Positions 11,011 through 21,362 of a stretch of DNA of 51,164 nucleotides are shown here, piece by piece. Location: the NCBI GenBank assembly GCA_015680685.1, contig MNCI01016169.1, forward strand, positions 138,172-189,335, in the 5' to 3' direction. How positions within the stretch are numbered: position 1 is the stretch's first letter; each line of letters begins with the position of its first letter. A program made the position numbers and the translations under genes. The notes below the pieces were generated by a model, which was not told where the DNA came from, searched no databases, and saw only the letters and a list, made by a program, of their open reading frames with translations. This DNA comes from Gnetum montanum (lineage: Eukaryota; Streptophyta; Gnetopsida; Gnetales; Gnetaceae).

Positions 11011-13550
11011 GACTAAATGAAAAGTCATCCTTGAGTGAAGAAGAGGAGGAATAAGATTTTTACAAAATATTGGGTAGGTATGGGATTATTAATTGACATA
11101 CAAATTAACTCAAAATGAAATAATAGACTCTGAGTGCCCAAGTATATAGAGATACAATCTTTACAACATTGGGTGTCCATGATAAGATAAACAAACACCT
11201 TGGATAACACTAACATCCAACACCTCTTAGTAGCAAAAGAATGAGAGAAAAGATCTAATGATCATGAATGGTCCTCATTGTGTGGTATTGCTGCATCATC
11301 GTTAGTGAAGGTAGTCTTGCATCCAGTCCATGCTTCCCACTACAATCACAACAGAATCATGAATTAGTATGCAATATGTAACATAGAGTTGGCAAATACC
11401 TTGTCTCATTGGTGGTTACACTTGGCTAGGTTGTAATTGTGGTAGGTTGATTGCTTTAGTAGTGTTACTAGGAAGGTTGACAAATAGGGTAAAATAGATA
11501 AGTGATTCATTAAATTTGAAAAAAGATCAACAGAAGGAAATATTTGAAGAGGGTGTAAGAATTCACAACAACAAAAAGGAAGGTTTACTAAAAACATGTT
11601 GTGAAGATGTGCATAATTGGATGTCATTGATGGGGTAAACAAAATGAATTGATTGTAAGAGTGTCTAAGGGTAAAGAACTTAAGTAACCCAACCAAAAGA
11701 TATGTAAGTGGGTCCTTCCCAAAGTAGGCACAGGCCTTTTATGCCCTTGCATAACTTCAAATTAAAGAGTTTATGGGCTTCGTGGATGATTAATGGTTAC
11801 AAAAGGTTAAGTACAAAAACTTGAAAGAAACTAATTAAGAATTTTGACACATCAAACTAGGACATCGACCTAGAACATGAAATCAGTAGTGAGGTGAGAC
11901 ATGGAAAGCATAGATGGATGAGAGAGAGAGGAACGAAGTTCTTAATTAAAGTCACATAAAGCCCTTTGTGGAATTTATGGTTAAATGACTTGGTAAGATC
12001 CATCATTAGTCTAAACTAAAACCAACCACATTTAGTGACTTTTCCTTGTCATTCTAAGACTAGTCCATTCCCTGAGACATAAGAGTGCTCCCACGGAACA
12101 ATCAACATTCCTTATTAGAGAAGAAAAGAGAAGTAGGAAATGAGGAGGGCCTTAGTTAGAGGGGACTAGTCCTATAACTAGTGCTTGTAGCCTATTTAGT
12201 GTGTCTAAGGGGTGTGCTTTGAATTCCTATCATTTTTTTGAAATGGGAACCACACCATGCAAAGACACATGCATTTATTTTATCTAAGGGGTGTGCTTTG
12301 AATTCTTATCTTCTCTCTTTTTTATTTTTCTTCTAAATGAAAACCACACCATGCAAAAACGTATGCATTAATTTTTGTATAAGGGGTGTGCTTTGAATTC
12401 TCATCCTTTTTTTTATGAGAATCACACTATGCAAAGACTTATTCAAGTTCCTTTATTGGTTAATATGGAATGGTAAGAAATCCATGAAAACACACATGCA
12501 CCTAGGAAAATAGAAAGGCACAAAGAATACCAAATTCCATTGAAGCCACACCTTGTTCAAACCTTTAAATCCTTTTTAATTTTGGAAACTACCAAAGTCA
12601 CAAATTTGTTAAAATTTTATTAATGAAAAATGGACTGTATGTTTCCAGAATAAGGAAGGCCATAGAGTTTGTGGATGGGTGGATGTTGTGGACTCATTGC
12701 TTGTTGCATGAAAAAGAAACCATCTCCTAATTATTCATAATGAAATTCAAAGCTAGAAACTAGACACCAATAATCAAATAACAACAAAGTACACACCACC
12801 ATCAAGCAATGCATTATCATTGTACCTAGCACTTATTAACAAAAAGTTAGAAAATGACATCAAAATAAAATAAAAGAAAATATAAAAGAAAGTGTAAAAT
12901 ATTCAAGAAATAGCAAATGTACTAATGATGATGTAAAATAAAAAGTTGTCAAACAAAAAATGTGTAAAACAAAAAAATTTGAAAAACTGAGGAGCCGCTT
13001 ATATGGTTAACATGGGTGGCCATCTCCCCCACAACTAAGTTGAAAGAAGAAGATTTGAAATATGGATCATGGTTGTCCATCCCATGAGGCTCTTGTTGTA
13101 TTAGATGGCTTATGCTCATGAAAAGGTTTGATTTATTGGATGTTGATCAACTATTTCTTGTTTGGGCTCTCAAGTTTGTAGATCATCATGACCCCAGAAG
13201 GAAAATTTTCATAAATAATGTAAGGTCCTTCCCACAATGTTTGAAACTTAGTTTGTTGAGGTACATGTGTGGGGTTCTAGTATAGAACCTTATCTCTTGG
13301 TTGGAACTTGACTTTTTTGATTTTTAGGTCATGATGTTTTTTGTTGTAGGCCTTGTGCAACTCATTGGATGATAGGGCTACCAATTGATTTTTATCTAGT
13401 AGGTTGAGATTTATTAGTATTTTTTTTTTGGGCTAGACTCAAGTCAAGGTTGAGGTCATAGGCTGTTGAAAGTGTACAAGGCTTGGATTGAATAGAAAGT
13501 ATTGGTAATTTTCTGTACACAAGCTCATAGGGAAAGTAGCCTATAGGAAG
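11011..13550 (-). mobile_element. Non-coding 3' region of inner element
   Basis: About 2.5 kb between integrase and the polypurine tract, without a convincing ORF. It contains an imperfect tandem repeat (12207-12430) and an A/G-rich tract on the plus strand at 12840-12980. The small minus-strand ORFs at 11216-11025 and 11696-11406 show no domain. Confidence 0.65.
12207..12430. repeat. Three imperfect tandem units with hairpin arms
   Basis: The block aaggggtgtgctttgaattc starts at 12207, 12286 and 12381 (spacings 79 and 95). Each unit continues through a T-rich stretch to aaccacaccatgcaaa or a close variant. GGTGTG at the start of each unit can pair with CACACC (CACACT in the third) 30-45 bases later, so each unit could form a hairpin. 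Confidence 0.75.
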
Positions 13551-14330
13551 TTTCCATGTTGAGCAATGGGCCCAAAGGACATCATTGAGTTTTGTGCTTC
13601 AATCTTTCTTATACTTGCTAATAGTTCTTATTAGTATTCCTGTGATTTCCCTATTGGTAAACTTAGCTTGACCATTAGCTTGGGGGTGGTAGGATGTTGT
13701 GAGTTTATGTTCAACCCCCAAGCGTTGCATGAGCTTTTGAAAAGTAGTGCTTGTAAAGTGAGTTTCATTATCGAAAATTAATGAATGTGGCATACCAAAC
13801 CTATTTACAAAATTTTATTGTACAAACTGAGAAGTAGTAGAAGATGTACAATCAATGATGGCTGCTACTTTTGCCCATTTCATACAATAGTCTATAGCAA
13901 CTATGATGTACACCTTTCCATTTGACATGGGCTTGATGGTACCCATGAAGTTAATGCCCTAGATGTCAAAGGATCCCAGTGGTTCAATCCATTGTTGAAG
14001 GCCCTCCATTTGAGCAGTCATTCCACCATCTCATTGGCATCATTCACAAGAGCAGACATAATGGTGGGAATCCTTAAAGATTATTGGCCAATATTACCCC
14101 ACCATCAAGATTTTAATGGTTGTATGTTTCCAAACATAATGTCCTCCACAAGGACCTTCATGAGTATCTTGGAGAACATATAGTTGATTAGCATCAAGGA
14201 CACACCAATGAACTAGGCCATTGGCACACACCTTATAGAGGTGTCTATTGATCTCCATGAAATGTTTTACTTGGTGAAGAAACTGTTGTTTCTTCTGGTG
14301 CTCCAACCCTTGTGGCATCTCCTAAGTGAG
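13550..14330 (-). pseudogene. Integrase of inner element (decayed)
   Basis: The HH-CC zinc-binding region is partly visible at 14318-14094 (EINRHLYKVCANGLVHWCV, then THEGPCGGH). The catalytic core follows at 13793-13599 with FDNETHFTSTTFQKLMQRLG and SYHPQANGQ. The catalytic Glu expected after NGQ-A is Lys (codon 13662-13664), a G-to-A change. The block TNREI that follows is typical of Athila integrases. Frameshifts and stops separate the pieces. Confidence 0.85.
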
Positions 14331-14479
14331 AAGATAGGTGAGAATGCCATCATACCAATTAGGCTCATTGGGAAATTGTTTGTTATAGCCCCAACAAAGA
14401 GGGGTTCATCAAGAAACATATCAGGTAACAAATCTTCTTTGTCTTTGTTATCCCATTGCAATCAAGACAAGTGACTAGC

Positions 14480-15000
14480 GACCACATTCTCAGTGCCCTT
14501 TTGATCTACCATTGTAAGATTGAATTCCTAAAAGATCACCAGCCATCGTATGACATGGGGGCTTACCATTAGCTTGTTCATTAGGAAGTAGATGGAACTA
14601 TGGTCTATGTGCACAAACACTTTGTATCCAAGCACATAATGCCTAAACTTCTCTAGAGAAAACACCACTACCATCAATTCCTTTTTTGTGGTGATGTAGT
14701 TTAGTTGTGTGCCCACAATGCTTTGGCTAGCGCAGTGGATGTAGTATAGATGTTTCTTGTCATCTAATTATGCAAGCATAGCTCCCAAAGTATAATTTGA
14801 TGCATCCATCATGATATGAAATGGTTTGGACCAATTAGGTGCTTGTAGAATTGGAGTTTCTACAAGTTTCTCTTTCAACTGTTGGAATGCTTTTTCACAT
14901 TCTACGGTGTAGACAAAGGGAGCATCTTTCCTTGTTAGCTCCACTAATGATTTTTCAATCTTAGAAAAATTCTCTATGAATTGTTGATAGTAAACAGTAT
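14480..15000 (-). pseudogene. RNase H of inner element (decayed)
   Basis: 14716-14528 on the minus strand encodes LNYITTKKELMVVVFSLEKF, RHYVLGYKVFVHIDHSS and IYFLMNKL, the C-terminal half of a Ty3 RNase H. The N-terminal half can be followed in broken frame to about 15000. It corresponds to 8857-8489 in the outer element. Confidence 0.75.
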
Positions 15001-15079
15001 GTCCAAGGAATGATTGAACATCTTTGACAGTTTTTGGTTGATAGGTTATTCCTTGGATGACCCTTATTTTCTTAGGGTT

Positions 15080-15700
15080 TACCTTAATTCATGCTTGTGA
15101 TATTCTATGCCCAAATATAATGCCCTCCTGAATCATTAGATAGCTTTTTTTTTTCCAATTGAGCCGCAAGTTGATTTTAACACATCATTTTAGCACTTGC
15201 TCTAGGTGGTCCAGGGCTTGCTTAAATGTAGCTTCATAAATGGAGAATTCATCCATGAAGACTTTCACACTAGTACCTATATACTGTTGAAAAATGCTCA
15301 GAACCAGGCGTTGGAATGTAGCAGGAGCATTACATAGACTAAATGGGATCTTATGATATGCAAAAGTTCCCTAGGGACTCATGAATGTTATCTTTGCTTG
15401 GTCTTTTGGTGCAATTTGAATTTGGTTATAGCCATTATAACCATCAGGAAAACTATAGTAGCAATGCTTAGATATTATGTCGAGCACTTGATCAACAAAT
15501 GATAATAAAAAATGATCCTTGAATGCTACCATATTTAATAGCCTAAAATTGATATAGACCTACCACTTGCCACCTTTCTTTGGCAAAATTACAAGTGGAC
15601 TAACCCACTTACTATTCACAATGGGATAAATGAACCCTACCTTGAGGAGTTGCTCGATTTCCTCTTTGACAATTTGCTTCATTTTGGGGTTCAATCACCT
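15080..15700 (-). pseudogene. Reverse transcriptase of inner element (decayed)
   Basis: Broken minus-strand frames give, in order, the blocks 'GFIYPI-NSKWVSPLV-LPKKGGKW' (about 15650-15570), 'DGYNGYNQIQIAPKDQ' (about 15455-15400), 'FAYHKIPFSLCNAPATFQR' (about 15370-15315) and the active-site region. There the motif reads Phe-Met-Asp-Glu-Phe (codons 15256-15248), so the second catalytic Asp is Glu. In-frame stops are present. Confidence 0.8.
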
Positions 15701-15706
15701 ATGTGG

Positions 15707-16620
15707 CTATCTTTTTGGCTTCATGGATGGATCAGTATAGATGCAATGCTGGCATATCATAGGATCAATCCCTATGAGTTCAGGATATGATAAAGCAAAA
15801 GCTGCTGACCATTTTTCAACTACCTTCAATAGCATCATTTTTTTCTCTGGAGCAAGATTTGCATTAATTATAACTAGCTTTCCATTTTTCAAAAACACAT
15901 ATTCCATTCTAGTTGGTATCTTTTTCAATTCAAGGGGCTCTTTCTTGAAACTTTTAGGAATTTCCAACTCTTCCTAGTAGGTATCATCATTTGTATCATG
16001 AGAGAGTTGGTGATGAACTTGCTCTAGTTCATCCATGCCTGTAACATATGTGCATGTCAGGCTTTCAGTTGGTTCCATGCAAAGTGTGCTACTCCCAAAA
16101 TTAGCGGTCAACCACTGGGTACCCTCCTATTTTGTGGCTATTGCATACAAACACCTTTGAATTTCTGCTTTTGGTGCACATTGCTTGCATGCAAAGATAG
16201 ATGCTTACTTGATGGCCTAGAGTTTCTACATGAAATTGCACCCTGTATTTCTGTACGCAATGCATGGGACTCTCTTCTTCTCGATCTTTCTGAATGCATT
16301 TTCTTTAGATATTTTTACTGAAAGATCTTTGATATCCATTTTGACATCAATAGTGCTAATCCATGCCCTTCCCATGATGATTGGAAAATCCCCTTTGTAG
16401 TTCTTCACTTTGATTACTAGGAAGTTAGTAGGATAAGACCACCCATAGACAGTGATCACAATGTCTTCTACTAGTCTCAAGGAAACAATGATGGACTGGT
16501 CTACTAATTCTAATCTTATGTTGCTCTTCTTGAGAGGAGGCAGGTTCTATGCAATATACATCTCATGAGGGATTAAATTGACACTAGAACCTGAGTTAAG
16601 AAGAGCCTTTCATGGTTCAT
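15707..16620 (-). pseudogene. Protease and protease-RT linker of inner element (decayed)
   Basis: The retropepsin signature appears as LLNSGSSVNLIP near 16600: the catalytic Asp is Asn (codon 16595-16597). Downstream, 16480-16226 encodes VEDIVITVYGW and IIMGRAWISTIDV, equivalent to the family's second conserved block (I-x-GRP-x-L-x-T). 15967-15707 carries the linker to RT (PELIGIDPMICQHCIYTD). The N in place of D makes the protease inactive. Confidence 0.8.
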
Positions 16621-19250
16621 TTTTAGCAATTTGCAAATAAATGAGAGGACTTCCAAGATCAACTAATCTCCTAGGAAGGTTTCTAGCATGGATCCAATCA
16701 AATATAGTGTGAGTAACCATTATAGTATGGATCTTAGGCAGATTTTGGTTTGAAGGGGACTTAAAGATGTGTGATAGAGAGGAAGATGTAGGGACAGGAT
16801 TGTCAATCATGGGTGTATGTGAGGGCTTATGAGGATTTTGGGGTTAAAAGAAAGGTCTTTTCTTTGATTGAGTATTTGACCCACTTAGTTGATGATTTGA
16901 TTATAGATTAATAGCCCTAGTGGCATTGTGTTGTTGCAGTTGAGTTGGTAATTCACCCTGCATAGGTGGAGGAGGAACATGTGCACGGACAGGAGGAGGA
17001 GGAGGAGGATAAGTATAGGAGGTGGCATCCATTCTTTCATGTGGAGAATGAATTCGATAATGATTAGAAGGGTGGTAGTGAGGTTGGAAAGTAGAGACGT
17101 GACTAGAGGAGTCACATGGAGACAAGGGTTGCTACACATAGTAACCATATGGATCGAGCTATCGATAAGGGTATTGCTACCTTGGTGGTGCCAGCACCCA
17201 TGATTTTGGTTGCTACCACTATTGATACTACTCATTTGGTTGTAGGGGAGCTTCACTTGGATAATAATGTTGTTGTTAGTGGAACTACCTAAAATTACCT
17301 TGAGGATAAGGTAATCTTTTAGATGTTTGCCTTTATGTTAGTCATGGATTTAAAGCATACATCCTAGACTCCTATAGATGTGACACTATGGGGCAACATC
17401 CCTTAGGATGTTCATATTGGTAGACATTACACCCACCATCATCATTTGATTCACTTTCTATAAATTTTTCTATTGTAGTAGTATTGCCCTTACCTTTGTA
17501 ATAGACATGTTCAACTTCCTTGCGCTTCCTGCGCTCAAAATCACTACCTTGTTCCTTGGACTCTTTAGCAATTTTTAGAATGGCTTGGAATTTGATATCT
17601 ATGGAGTTCCATAACTAATCAACTTTGGATGTAATTTTAGATTAAAATTTTTGGAGTGGCAAGGTTTTCCTATTCACCACCTCATTAGATGTAGATTCAT
17701 CCTCACTATTGCAGAATCAAACTTTCCTCTTGCAAATGGAAGGATCATGCTTATATTCTTCTGCACTTTCTCTTTTTCTTAATTTTCCCTCCTCTTTAGC
17801 TACCTGCTCGATTAATCTTTGTATCTAATAGGCACTTAATTTTGATAGTTTCCCCTAGGCATAGATACCAAGGGTTCTCCTAGTTTCTGATTGAATCCCA
17901 TCTACAATGTGGTGAAGTTGATCTAGTTGAGAATAACCATGGCTAGGACATTTGTGCATTAAGGAATAGTATTAGCTGATGGCGGCATCCAAGGGCTAGT
18001 GTGTTTCTTATTCCCATCCTTGGATTTGGCTTTTTCAATTGGACACTTTGGAGTATGTTTGATATTTATGGTTAAACAATTCAACATGGTACTCCATCGT
18101 CTGATAGATTTCGACTCTAAGGACTAGTACCAGTTCTCTACTTCTTTGATGAGTGTTCTTGGAAACAACTTAAGTTTTTACCACTCATTTTATATATTCT
18201 GCAAGGCACATGCATCTTGAAAGGCTTGGAGATGGTTTTGTGGATTAGAGTTATATTCCCCTTCAAACCAAGGAATATTTTTCATGTCTAGCCTTTTGAT
18301 TTGACTATCCTTCACATGCCTTGTTGGAATTTGTACTACCTCTACAATATTGAGCATACTTAAGGTAGTAAGAAAAGGCTCATTGAGGCCTTGATCATGG
18401 TGCCTATGATGCCCTCTACTACCCCTTTATTCATGAAAATGTGCCTCTCTTGAATGTTCATGCCTTTGTTCTTGCCTTTCCTGATGGTCATTTTGATTCA
18501 TTAGTCATTTTGGTCACCTCCATCATGGTTTTGCCTCTTGTGGTTATGATTAGAGCTGGAAGAAGAAGAAGATGATGATGAAAAAAGGAAAGAGGAAGGA
18601 GGACTAGCATCATCATGATACTTGCTACCACCTGTTTGGTGATTATGACCACGATTATGATTTTGTTTCTTATCCACATCCTTACCTTGATTTACCTCTT
18701 TGGATCCTTCTTTGTCATTGGATCCATTCTTACCAAAACCAGGATTGTGAATTATGGATTGCAAGTTCTAGTTTTGACCTCTATCACTAAAGTTAAAGAG
18801 AGGAATTTCACTAAATGGAGAACCCCTAGAGAAGGGTTCCCCATCATCATTTTGGTACAATAGGAATGGGGAGTCATTAAATCCTTTTCCCTTCATGAAT
18901 TCGTGATGTTGCTATAATTAGTGATCTCAAAGACATTGTGCTTTAGTGGGATGATAATCCCTGGCATTACTGTCTTGTACAACATACTCAACATGATGTT
19001 CTTGAAGATCTAGATGGATAAGTGCTTGGTAAAGCATTGCAGGAATAGATCGCTTGGCCGATAACACAATGTTGCCCTCCATGTCACGCCATTGCAGCTA
19101 TTCATCCTAATGTAGGATGAAGGTTAAATTGGATATATATTCATCAGGATGAGCATATACCATTTGAAATGCTAAGGTAGTGGCTGATGAACTCCATTAG
19201 ACTTGGGTGGAGAAGTACTCCTATGAGAAGAAGACATTTCAATTAGATGA
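16620..19250 (-). pseudogene. Gag of inner element (decayed)
   Basis: Gag is recognised mainly by its match to the plus-strand relic at 33075-35300 and to 24661-23395 in the outer element. The stretch MQSIIHNPGFGKNGSNDK (18764) with a long serine run (about 18600-18540) equals 33245-33450. Near 17400 the frame reads HPKGCCPIVSHL, matching the plus-strand relic, and could be a cysteine-poor nucleocapsid remnant. The N-terminus, about 19245, starts Met-Ser-Ser-Ser. Many stops and frameshifts. Confidence 0.75.
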
Positions 19251-19374
19251 TAAAAAATGCAGTGTGCTTAAATTTTTTTTAGTAATCCTAAGATGCGATG
19301 TGACTCTAAGGTTCTTTTGAATGATTTAAATAATTTTCACTAAATCCTAGATAGCACATGAAACAACAAAAAGA

Positions 19375-19392
19375 TCCCCAACAATGATGCTA
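19375..19392 (-). promoter_or_regulatory. Primer-binding site of inner element (tRNA-Asp type, decayed)
   Basis: The minus strand reads TAGCATCATTGTTGGGGA one base inside the LTR. From memory the Athila-type site, complementary to the 3' end of tRNA-Asp, is TGGCGCCGTTGCCGGGGA. The two differ at six positions, and all six are G-to-A or C-to-T transitions. Confidence 0.8.
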
Positions 19393-19393
19393 A

Positions 19394-20218
19394 TGATGAG
19401 TGATGAGGTACCCCTACGCCCAACCATATGAATCACTAAGGCATTTATGTGCAATCTAGTTGAATTCCATGGACTTATAGTTCTCTAGTACACTAACTCT
19501 TATAGGAAGTGAAATGGAAATTGAGAATGTTCATTGTCTTCCCAACTACACTTGTGAGGCTCACGGGAATGGTTTAAGTGTAATTGAGGTACATGATTTT
19601 TCTTATTTTATGTTTTAAGAGTTTAGTCACCTACAACAAGAATGAAAGGTAGAATAATTTAAGATCTAGTTCATTTATGATTTAACTATCCTAACACAAG
19701 TAACTACCCTAATTTCCTAGACACATCCTAAACACATATAGTGCTGCTGGGCTACCAAACGTTAAGTGTTGCTGGGTTAGCAAGTACTATATGTATGTTC
19801 AAAGTGGTTATGCTTATGTTCAATAACTACTAGAAAGTAATTGCTTAACTCAAATGCATTAAAGTAAAGTGCATTAAAAGAAACATTAATCTATTCTTAG
19901 TGCTGCAAGGATTGTTAAAAGAGTTCATTTTATTCCCATCACACTGCTGTGCTCAGGCACATCAGTGTTCAAACAAAGAACTGTACACATTTAGACTCCT
20001 TCTGTAGGCAATTAGAAAATATTCTAACTTTGGAAAAAATAAACTGCAAGAGCTTTGCTACTTTGACTGAAAATTGAAAATTGACTCCAAGTTGGGAGCC
20101 TAGGTGCTATATTTATAGGCCAGAGTATATCCCTTTGACATTGGATACCTGACGTCATATCAAGACCACAACATCAAATACTCAATGTTGGAGTAGATGA
20201 AAAAAATGCAATTCATCA
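19394..20218 (-). repeat. 5' LTR of inner element
   Basis: It aligns with 10217-11001. It starts tgatgag on the plus strand and ends ttcatca at 20218. The TATA box on the minus strand is 20108-20117, 101 bases inside the LTR edge, the same distance as in the plus-strand LTR piece at 32165. Confidence 0.9.
20108..20117 (-). promoter_or_regulatory. LTR TATA box (inner element)
   Basis: tatatttata on the plus strand gives TATAAATATA on the transcribed strand orientation of the element. Equivalent boxes lie at 10925-10934, 25498-25505 and 32266-32275, which supports its role in the LTR promoter. Confidence 0.7.
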
Positions 20219-20223
20219 TCTTT
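20219..20223. repeat. Target-site duplication, right copy
   Basis: tcttt follows the LTR end at 20218 and equals 10212-10216. Outer-element protease sequence resumes at once beyond it. Confidence 0.85.
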
Positions 20224-20229
20224 TATGAT

Positions 20230-20640
20230 CCAAATTTTCTACACATAATTGCACCTATTCTCGCTATATGCTATAAATGGAACCCTACATCTCTAAATAC
20301 TACTAGCTTCATCTTTCTTAGAGATTTTCAAGGATAAGTCTCTGATTCCAAGCTTAGCATCTACAGTGCTAAGCCATGCTCTTCTCATAACTATGGAAAA
20401 TTCCTCTTTGTTCTTTCCCATGTGTATGACTAAGAAGTCAACAAGATAGGACTAGCCACTTATGATAATGATAAAATCTTCCACTTGTTTAAGTGGAATA
20501 GTAATGGATTGGTCGGAAAACTCTAATTGAATGTTACTTTCCTTTAGTGGAGGAAGGCTCAAGGCCTTGTACATATCTTATGAAATGAGATTTACTCCTA
20601 ATCCAAAATCTAAAAGAGCCTTGCATGATTTATGTCCTAC
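20230..20640 (-). pseudogene. Protease of outer element (decayed)
   Basis: Minus-strand reading gives LLDFGLGVNLIS near 20615, in which the catalytic Asp is kept but the usual Ser/Thr is Phe. It is followed by blocks parallel to the inner protease (QSITIPL, VEDF, RRAWLSTVDA). Stops interrupt the frame. Its continuation lies on the other side of the inner element at about 10211. Confidence 0.75.
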
Positions 20641-20759
20641 TATTTAAAGGTGAACTAGGGGACTTCCAAGATCTTTTCTATTCTTGGGAAGTGCTCCTAC
20701 CATAATCTAGTGTGTTATGTTTATATGAGCATGACTGTTGTGATGTTCTTTTCTATAGA

Positions 20760-21362
20760 AACTACACACATAATATTCCTTGGAGGAGTATGTATGGATG
20801 GGATGGAGTTAGGTGGAGTTTCCATCCTTTAAATCTTTTCTGAAATTGTACTTAAAAAGGGACATTTCTTGGTTCTTGGTTCATTTACTATTACATCCTC
20901 TTATATGGTTATTATCCTCATAGCATTCTTTTGTTGTAGTTGCATTGGTAACTCTTCTTGCATAATTGGTGGTGGCATTGGTGTTAGCAATTTAGGATTG
21001 TGAAGTGAAAAACCAACTATTGGTTAAGATATGGAAAAATTTGGATTCATCTGTGAAGTTGTGGATTGATGATATTTTAGTGGATAGTAGTGAGAGGAAG
21101 CATGGACTAAAGTATTCTCAGGAGAGATTGGGCATTGAACATAGTATTCGTAGAGATCAAGTTGCCTATATGGATATGGTTGCCTTGGTGATGGCATTCC
21201 CCATGCTTGCAGTTGTTGCCACTACTACTAGTATTGCTCTTATAGTTGAGCATATGCCCCACTTGAATAGTACATTTATTGGTAGGGCTATCAAAGGTTA
21301 CCCTATGTATAAGATAACTATTACATTCCTTTTAGATACATTAGCTACCATCATACGATTAT
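20760..21362 (-). pseudogene. Gag 3' part of outer element (decayed)
   Basis: The stretch parallels 16800-17450 of the inner gag, including 'ccaactattgg' and a G/T-rich segment corresponding to the inner Pro-rich segment. The plus-strand ORF at 21005-21364 is an antisense shadow with no domain. Homology stops at about 21362. Confidence 0.6.

Larger units (their letters stand above)
10217..20218 (-). mobile_element. Inner Athila-like LTR retrotransposon, complete but dead
   Basis: A 10.0-kb element with two LTRs (10217-11001 and 19394-20218), flanked by tcttt on both sides. Minus-strand order is LTR, tRNA-Asp-type primer-binding site, gag, protease, RT, RNase H, integrase, long 3' non-coding region, C-run and LTR. 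There is no chromodomain. Together with the Asp primer site and the integrase block TNREI this points to the Athila lineage. I counted about 33 differences in the first 350 bp of the LTR alignment (roughly 9 percent), so the insertion is old. It sits inside a related element of the same orientation. Confidence 0.92.

Noticed and set aside
16885-17256. Pro/His/Leu-rich ORFs on both strands as a host gene
   Set aside because: They coincide with the proline-rich part of the decayed gag and align with the equivalent part at 34900-35200.
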